Positions 58,997 through 64,000 of a stretch of DNA of 64,000 bases are shown here, in pieces. Position numbers and translations under genes: made by a program. The DNA is from Peribacillus sp. FSL E2-0218. Its GTDB lineage: Bacteria; Bacillota; Bacilli; Bacillales; DSM-1321. The first letter of the stretch is position 1, and each line of letters opens with the position of its first letter. The notes below the pieces were generated by a model, which had not been told where the DNA came from, searched no databases, and saw only the letters and a program-made list of their open reading frames with translations. The stretch covers positions 933,501 through 997,500 of the forward strand of contig NZ_CP150304.1 in assembly GCF_037992945.1 (NCBI RefSeq). The letters run 5' to 3'.

Positions 58997-60112
58997 TTAT
59001 TTGCTGGGGAGCTTGGCGAATTTTCCTCTTACAAAAGTGATCATGAGAATCAATAGAGGCACAACGATTTGAAGAGGTACATGCAAAAGGAATGGTACAA
59101 GTTCAAGGCCGATTTTTACATGGAGGGAGTTATTGTCGGAATATAAATATGAGAAGGCGATAATGGCAAGGAAGACCGTGGAAACAAGGCTATTATTATT
59201 CACTTTCCATTTATTCATACAATCTTTAGCAACGAATATCGATGCAAATGTGAATACGGTTATTTTAAAATAACAGCCAATCATGAAAATGATGACAGCC
59301 AATATATCCAAGCGCTGGAAAAAACCGATCAACCCAATATGTTCTATGGTCGTAACAAGCGGATAAGAATAAGACTTAGCTAAATCAGGGTGTAATACGC
59401 CGATCGTTAGAAAAGAAAAAATGGATAGTAAAAAGGTTGAAATGACAATGACGATGCTGCCGCCTTTTGACAATGATTTTTTTTCCTTCAAGAAAGGAAG
59501 CAACGCTAAAGAAACAACCAATTCACCATAAGGGAAGGTAATTAGTGTAGGGAAGACGGTCTTAACAATCTTCGTAACGTCTAATGAATGGAAGGGCATG
59601 ATATAATCAATGTGAAAATTGCTGCTTAATACAATGAAAAAAGGAATGAGTAAGAGAAATAAAAGGGTGACCGACCCGAAAATCACAGCCGACCGTACAA
59701 ATGGCTCGAGTCCTTTTGAATACGTATAAATAATGAGTAAGAATATGGTGAATTTAATGAAGAAGGGGTGCATATTGTGCAACAATGTACTATTGATGAA
59801 ATGGACGATATCATTTAACACCCTTGATGCTATGTAGGCAAAATAGACCGCATAGACAGCGGATATGATAAATCCAAGATGCTTGCCGAATTGAGCAGTA
59901 AGTATAGGATTAAGACCCTGATGGTGATTTTCATTCCAGATATAAACATACAGATTGAATAAAAGCAGGCCGGTAATGCCTGCCAGTACATTCGCCAGCC
60001 ATGAATATTCACCTGCATCAAGCCCCAGTCCTAAAATAATGGCGCTTCCAAGGAGAAATAGCAGCATGACGAACTGCATTTCTATCATTCCAACTATGGG
60101 TTTTCCGCTCAT
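58997..60112 (-). CDS. GerA-type germinant receptor subunit B (operon 3)
   Basis: 371 residues from ATG at 60112, chosen because AGAGGTG overlaps the end of the preceding C subunit gene; the open frame extends 11 codons further without a ribosome site. About ten spans, endospore germination permease family (IEMQFVMLLFLLGSAIILGLG, FIKFTIFLLIIYTYSKGLE). Third gene of an A-C-B operon. Confidence 0.92.
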   Translation of the reverse strand: MSGKPIVGMIEMQFVMLLFLLGSAIILGLGLDAGEYSWLANVLAGITGLLLFNLYVYIWNENHHQGLNPILTAQFGKHLGFIISAVYAVYFAYIASRVLNDIVHFINSTLLHNMHPFFIKFTIFLLIIYTYSKGLEPFVRSAVIFGSVTLLFLLLIPFFIVLSSNFHIDYIMPFHSLDVTKIVKTVFPTLITFPYGELVVSLALLPFLKEKKSLSKGGSIVIVISTFLLSIFSFLTIGVLHPDLAKSYSYPLVTTIEHIGLIGFFQRLDILAVIIFMIGCYFKITVFTFASIFVAKDCMNKWKVNNNSLVSTVFLAIIAFSYLYSDNNSLHVKIGLELVPFLLHVPLQIVVPLLILMITFVRGKFAKLPSK

Positions 60113-60113
60113 A

Positions 60114-61283
60114 TTAGTCACCTCTTGACTTGTAATTTCCGACATTCTGTATGGTGATATTAGAATGGATCTCTATTTGGGCAGTCTTGATGCTTGTTGA
60201 CCACTCTTCTTCAAGGGTGTTCCATAACTTGGGATTCTTATTTTTAATGAAATGACCTAAGCCAAATGGATCTATTTCATAGCCTTGGGCAATGGAAAGG
60301 ATCTTGTTTTCTTTTTTCTGTATCGTTTTATTTATTTGCTTTTCGAGCTGTTCGATCGTGTCGGGATCATTCAGATTCCCATGGCAGTTGTACTGACGTA
60401 TGTCTCCTGATAGATTAAGGGTGTATTGAAAAAGGTAATTATTTTCGACCCTCTTATATTCCCTGTTCTTGACATGACCATTAAATAATTTGAAGGCGAA
60501 CTTTTCTGGACCTTCCGGACAAGTTGATTCTATTATGAATCCTGATGATTTTCCGTTAAGCAATTGGAGAAATAAAGAATCCCTGTAATCCAGGTACTTT
60601 TTCAGATACTCATCTTTAAATAATCCAAACCCGCCAAATACAATGTGGGCAGGGTTTGTCGTATCGAGATTATCGCGGCTCATTCCTTTTTGGAGATCGC
60701 CCTTTAATACGATATAAGGCAATGAACTATCTTTTCCCTCTTCTAATAAATCCACTTTTATTTCGCTCGCATTTTGCAGGACATGTTTTCCTAATTTATT
60801 CAGTGTATTCGTAATTTCAAGTGCTGAATAGCCTTCGACAGGTGAAAAAATCTCCAGTAGTTCACTGGCCTTGTTGCCTTTAGTGGTAATGATCAGTGCA
60901 TTGGCCGGTATATCAGGGGAATGGAGGATATATTCAACTATTTCCTTCGTTCTGCCTTTACGTGCCAATTCTTCCCCCAACACGATGATCTGCTCTTGTT
61001 TTAAGTCCACATACCTGGATGTATTCATCGATATCTTTTCCAATGCGGTATCTATCGTTTTCCCTTTTGCCTTATACACGATGTAAGGAGAGTTATTCAA
61101 TAGTTTTTCACCGGAAATCTCTCCTGGATTGATGAGTTGTAAAGACACGACATAGCCTTCTTTTTCATAGTCAATCCCAAGTGCAAATGAGAAAGACGAT
61201 TGATTCAATTCATGCTTGTCCTCTTGAGAGAAGAAAATGGATGCAACGGATAAAATGATAAAAATTAAATAGAGGTATTTCAT
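60114..61283 (-). CDS. GerA-type germinant receptor subunit C without a lipobox (operon 3)
   Basis: 389 residues, Ger(x)C family: FALGIDYEKEGYVVSLQLINPGE (in part), KGKTIDTALEKISMNTSRYVDL, EYILHSPDIPANALIITT and a C-terminal DPFGLGHFIKNKNPKLWN. The N-terminus is a hydrophobic helix (MKYLYLIFIILSVASIFFSQ) with no Cys at all in the first 25 residues, so lipid attachment is not predicted. It lies between A and B instead of last. GAGGGA ribosome site. Confidence 0.9.
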   Translation of the reverse strand: MKYLYLIFIILSVASIFFSQEDKHELNQSSFSFALGIDYEKEGYVVSLQLINPGEISGEKLLNNSPYIVYKAKGKTIDTALEKISMNTSRYVDLKQEQIIVLGEELARKGRTKEIVEYILHSPDIPANALIITTKGNKASELLEIFSPVEGYSALEITNTLNKLGKHVLQNASEIKVDLLEEGKDSSLPYIVLKGDLQKGMSRDNLDTTNPAHIVFGGFGLFKDEYLKKYLDYRDSLFLQLLNGKSSGFIIESTCPEGPEKFAFKLFNGHVKNREYKRVENNYLFQYTLNLSGDIRQYNCHGNLNDPDTIEQLEKQINKTIQKKENKILSIAQGYEIDPFGLGHFIKNKNPKLWNTLEEEWSTSIKTAQIEIHSNITIQNVGNYKSRGD

Positions 61284-61292
61284 TCATTTCCC

Positions 61293-62765
61293 TCATTTTT
61301 TATGATTTTTGATCAGGTCATCTTTGCTGTATTTTTTTGTCGTGTTGATGATTTTTTTTAATGGAAGCCGGACAAATGTGTCTTTTAAATCGACAGTTTT
61401 CACTGGAGCGATGGGGGATAAGTAAGGCACCCCAAAACTGTTTAAACTGCATAAATGATTTACCAGGACAAATGTGCCGAGCATGATTCCATATATGCCG
61501 AATATACTTGCTAAAAACACGAAAATAAACCGGATCATTTTAACGCTATTGGCAAAGGGGTGGATCGGTACAGCGAAATTCAATACATATGTAGCTGAAA
61601 CGACGACCAATGAAGCAAGCTGGACCAATCCTGCATCAGCGGCAGATTGCCCTAATATCAATGTTCCGATGATGGAAAAGGCCAACGTGATTCCCGTGGG
61701 CAAGCGTATCGAACTCTCTAAAACCACTTGAAATAATAACATGAACACAATCACTTCCAGCACGACAGGCAAAGGAACGATTTGGCGCTGGGCCGCCAAA
61801 TTGATTAATAGTTCACTTGGGATCAGCTCCTGGTGGAACAAGGTAAGGGCAATGTATAACGGGATTAAATAAATGGATACGATGAAAGAAAAGATCCTTA
61901 TCAATCGGGTCATTTCGAACAATGATTTTTCATAATAGTCTTCAGGTGATTGCAAGAATTGAATAAATAGAGCAGGAACGATGAGGACGTTTGGAGATCC
62001 GTCACAAATTATCGCAATCTTCCCCTCCAATAAATGACCAGAGGTAACATCCGGACGCTCCGTGGTGAATACCAAGGGAAAAGATGTTATCTGATCGCCG
62101 CTGATGCTTTCTTCTATATAGGAAGAATCCAAGATGGATGAAAGCTCGATCGATTGTACCCTTTTCCTGAGCGTTTCCAATATTTCCTGATCGACCTTAT
62201 CCGCAAGATACATAAGGGAGATGCTTGTATTCGTTTCCTCTCCAATTGTTTGTTCCTCTATCACGAGGTCTTCATTTTTCAGTCCTCTTTTTATTAAGGA
62301 GATATTATTTTTAGCAAGTTCCGTAAACCCGATTTGTGGCCCTTTCAAGACCCGCTGGGACTGTGGAAAAGTAAATGCCCTGTCCTTCCAGTCTTCTGTA
62401 TCAGCGGATATGCATCGATCGATCCCGTCAATCAGGACAATCGTCTTTCCGTTCGTCAGGTGACTGATGAGTTCAGTCTTCGTATTAATCACATGGATAT
62501 TGGATATTTCGATGGTATTGGTAATGTCATTGAGTGGATGAGCAGCAGAAATTACGTTCATATGCAACAATGGGCGCAAAATATGCTCCTGTATGGCAGC
62601 CTTATCCACGATGGTATCTAAATAAACCATACAAATTTCCTTCCTCACTTCTAGTAGAGGTGGGGAAATCGTTCGAACGATCAATTCCTTATTCGAATGG
62701 AAGGATTTCTGTATGGAAGCTATATTAATTTTTAGGGAATCCGATAAATTCTCTACGCTCTTCAT
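61293..62765 (-). CDS. GerA-type spore germinant receptor subunit A (operon 3)
   Basis: 490 residues, full length. The soluble N-terminal part includes KRGLKNEDLVIEEQTIG and LMYLADKVDQEIL. Membrane part: RLIRIFSFIVSIYLIPLYIA, AAQRQIVPLPVVLEV, SIRLPTGITLAFSIIGTLILG and FGVPYLSPIAPVKTVDLKDT at the tail, with RLPL. AAGGGG precedes the ATG. First gene of the minus-strand operon, 9 bp before the C subunit. Confidence 0.95.
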   Translation of the reverse strand: MKSVENLSDSLKINIASIQKSFHSNKELIVRTISPPLLEVRKEICMVYLDTIVDKAAIQEHILRPLLHMNVISAAHPLNDITNTIEISNIHVINTKTELISHLTNGKTIVLIDGIDRCISADTEDWKDRAFTFPQSQRVLKGPQIGFTELAKNNISLIKRGLKNEDLVIEEQTIGEETNTSISLMYLADKVDQEILETLRKRVQSIELSSILDSSYIEESISGDQITSFPLVFTTERPDVTSGHLLEGKIAIICDGSPNVLIVPALFIQFLQSPEDYYEKSLFEMTRLIRIFSFIVSIYLIPLYIALTLFHQELIPSELLINLAAQRQIVPLPVVLEVIVFMLLFQVVLESSIRLPTGITLAFSIIGTLILGQSAADAGLVQLASLVVVSATYVLNFAVPIHPFANSVKMIRFIFVFLASIFGIYGIMLGTFVLVNHLCSLNSFGVPYLSPIAPVKTVDLKDTFVRLPLKKIINTTKKYSKDDLIKNHKK

Positions 62766-62793
62766 GGTGTTTCCCCTTATATTCTTTTTAGGT

Positions 62794-62823
62794 TAATATA
62801 ACCAATTCCCTTTTGAATATTCC
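62794..62823 (-). promoter_or_regulatory. Candidate sigma-G promoter of germinant receptor operon 3
   Basis: On the minus strand GGAATA, 17 bp, TATATTA, about 30 bp before the gerA start. It resembles the sites before operons 1 and 2. Confidence 0.5.
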
Positions 62824-62958
62824 CATCGGTCACAATCCGCCCTAGGCATTTTTCATGGTGCCTATAATCCATTTTGTGAAATGAGGATGTTCCTTGATTT
62901 ATAATCGCTGATGGGTATGATTAGAATTGTAGTTAAAATGAATGGTTAAGGTGAGGTA

Positions 62959-63699
62959 ATGATGAAGAAAATAATAAAATATGGTCTTATAAGTCTGATT
63001 GCTGTCTTATTGATTGCTTTTGGGGGGTTCTATATTTGGTCTGAACAAACATATAAACCAACCAAGCAGTTGCATGCTTTAGTCAACGAGAAGGAATGGA
63101 AGGTTCAAGACGGGTTTGTCGTGATTGAACCTAAGAAGAGCAATGGGACTGGGATTGTCCTATATCCAGGAGCTAAAGTAGAGCCTGAAGCCTATGCCTA
63201 TTATTCGAAACAATTGGCAGCAAAAGGGTACACGGTTCTGATTGCGGACGTTGCCTTCCATTTTGCCCTATTGGACGTGAATAAGGCAGCGGATGCCAAA
63301 AAGTTATTCCCGCAAATGAAACAATGGTATATCGGGGGACATTCTCTAGGAGGAGTGGCAGCCGCTTCCTACGCTTATAAGCATCAGGATGAGGTGGAAG
63401 GGATTATCTTCCTCGGATCCTATCCTAGTAAGTCAAGTGACTTTACCGACATCGACATGCCGATCCTTTCCTTGTACGCTGAATACGACGGGCTGTCAAC
63501 GGTCGAAAAAATTAAAGAAAATGAACACTTGCTTTCAAAAGAAACGACCATGCATAAAATAAAGGGGGGGAACCACGCCCAGTTTGGAATGTACGGAAAA
63601 CAAAAAGGAGATAAGGAAGCAAAGATTTCCGCTATTGAACAGCAAAGGGAAATGGCCACGGCGACAAAGCAATGGCTGGATGAGCTTGAAAAGAATTAG
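62959..63699 (+). CDS. Membrane-anchored or exported alpha/beta hydrolase
   Basis: 246 residues. The N-terminal 28 residues are a hydrophobic anchor or signal (YGLISLIAVLLIAFGGFYIW). Alpha/beta hydrolase domain: VLYPGAKVEPEAYAYYSKQL, nucleophile Ser in GGHSLGGVAAA, acid Asp in LYAEYDGLS, and His in KGGNHAQFGMYG. The substrate is unknown. It is divergent from receptor operon 3 across about 190 bp. GAGGTAATG sets the start at 62959 or the next codon. Confidence 0.9.
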   Translation: MMKKIIKYGLISLIAVLLIAFGGFYIWSEQTYKPTKQLHALVNEKEWKVQDGFVVIEPKKSNGTGIVLYPGAKVEPEAYAYYSKQLAAKGYTVLIADVAFHFALLDVNKAADAKKLFPQMKQWYIGGHSLGGVAAASYAYKHQDEVEGIIFLGSYPSKSSDFTDIDMPILSLYAEYDGLSTVEKIKENEHLLSKETTMHKIKGGNHAQFGMYGKQKGDKEAKISAIEQQREMATATKQWLDELEKN

Positions 63700-63871
63700 T
63701 GTGAGCTTGATCAAGAGACGTGACCTTGGCTAGAAATGAACGAGTGTCCGTGTTCCCGCCTAACAAATGCGTGTCCAGACAAGACATCGAGCGCAGATGG
63801 CACCCTGAACGCCCCTGTAAAGCTAAGCGCATGCATCGGGAGGGAATTATTTGATTTTATAAAACTAAAAA
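63700..63871. other. Intergenic stretch without recognised gene
   Basis: A 73-codon plus-strand frame begins at 63736 but lacks a ribosome site and runs through the terminator hairpin, so it is probably not coding. Nothing else was identified. Confidence 0.5.
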
Positions 63872-63915
63872 AACTGGAGGCAAACTCGATTTCCGTTGAG
63901 TTTTGCCTCCAGTTT
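63872..63915. terminator. Long hairpin terminator at the window end
   Basis: AACTGGAGGCAAACTCGA pairs with TGAGTTTTGCCTCCAGTT (one bulge) around TTTCCG. A runs precede it on the plus strand, so it reads as a terminator for the minus-strand gene ending at 63954. It shares AAACTCGA and AACTGGAGG with the IS-associated hairpins. Confidence 0.8.
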
Positions 63916-63953
63916 GGGGGAAGGGGCATGCTCCTTCCCTTTTTGAATTTGTC

Positions 63954-64000
63954 TTAATATTGTCTGTATACATAGGGGTCATCGGGTTCAGCCACTTTGC
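63954..64000 (-). CDS. C-terminal end of a minus-strand gene (partial)
   Basis: The minus strand reads KVAEPDDPYVYRQY then TAA, a plausible protein end, 38 bp upstream of a good minus-strand terminator. The rest lies outside the window, so the product cannot be named. Confidence 0.5.
   Translation of the reverse strand, partial: KVAEPDDPYVYRQY

Noticed and set aside
63736..63957. 73-codon plus-strand frame near the window end
   Set aside because: No ribosome site, passes through a strong terminator hairpin, and overlaps a better-supported minus-strand gene end.
1..64000. CRISPR array, tRNA or prophage module
   Set aside because: No regularly spaced short repeats, no tRNA-like cloverleaf with a conserved TTCGA arm, and no phage structural or integrase genes were found; the repeated segments are all explained by the IS copies.

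Overview
The window looks like chromosomal DNA from an endospore-forming member of the Bacillaceae, plausibly the Peribacillus/Bacillus simplex type; the genus is an inference. Evidence: low-to-middling GC, strong GGAGG ribosome sites, frequent TTG/GTG starts, three gerA-type spore germinant receptor operons with sigma-G-like promoters, LicT-type antitermination, CcpA cre sites and a cobalamin riboswitch. No tRNA, rRNA, CRISPR array or phage module was seen.

Layout. 1-1677: IS1182-like element, copy 1 (right end outside the window). 1774-5912: small membrane protein, then germinant receptor operon 1 (A-B-C). 6040-9435: XRE regulator, SnoaL-like protein, aldo-keto reductase divergent from a TetR regulator across a palindromic operator. 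9636-17288: accessory genes (exported transthyretin-like protein, two-component system, lipoprotein plus glutathionylspermidine-synthase-like ligase, blasticidin-S-deaminase-like enzyme, FAH-family enzyme, DUF4272 and DUF3885 proteins). 17690-19429: IS copy 2. 19601-23267: receptor operon 2 (A-B-C). 23594-28062: aryl-beta-glucoside PTS operon (LicT, EIIBCA, GH1) with two antitermination leaders. 28814-36619: sigma-54 activator divergent from a sigma-54-promoted operon for uptake and oxidative N-demethylation of an unknown amine. 36822-45066: PRD regulator, IS copy 3 and a diacetylchitobiose/cellobiose-type PTS operon with GH4 and a NagB-like deaminase. 45312-49734: mutarotase-like protein, SH3-VanY peptidase, and a second histidyl-tRNA synthetase behind an attenuator-like leader. 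49873-56345: cobalamin riboswitch followed by a valine/isobutyryl-CoA degradation operon. 56562-63699: an unrecognised His-rich protein, a LysM-NlpC/P60 hydrolase, receptor operon 3 on the minus strand (A-C-B) and an alpha/beta hydrolase. The last bases hold the C-terminus of a minus-strand gene.

Main points of interest. (1) All three IS copies sit exactly beside intrinsic-terminator palindromes. In the two complete copies the whole 26-bp hairpin is duplicated on both sides, and an older IS relic abuts the same hairpin as copy 3. (2) A cobalamin riboswitch with a visible antiterminator/terminator pair precedes B12-independent branched-chain acyl-CoA catabolism. (3) A sigma-54 operon joins an NCS1 transporter to a DUF3445/DmmA/flavin reductase N-demethylase set and an aldehyde dehydrogenase. 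(4) A short leader ORF with tandem His codons and a terminator precede the second hisS. (5) Two of the three GerC subunits have no lipobox cysteine.
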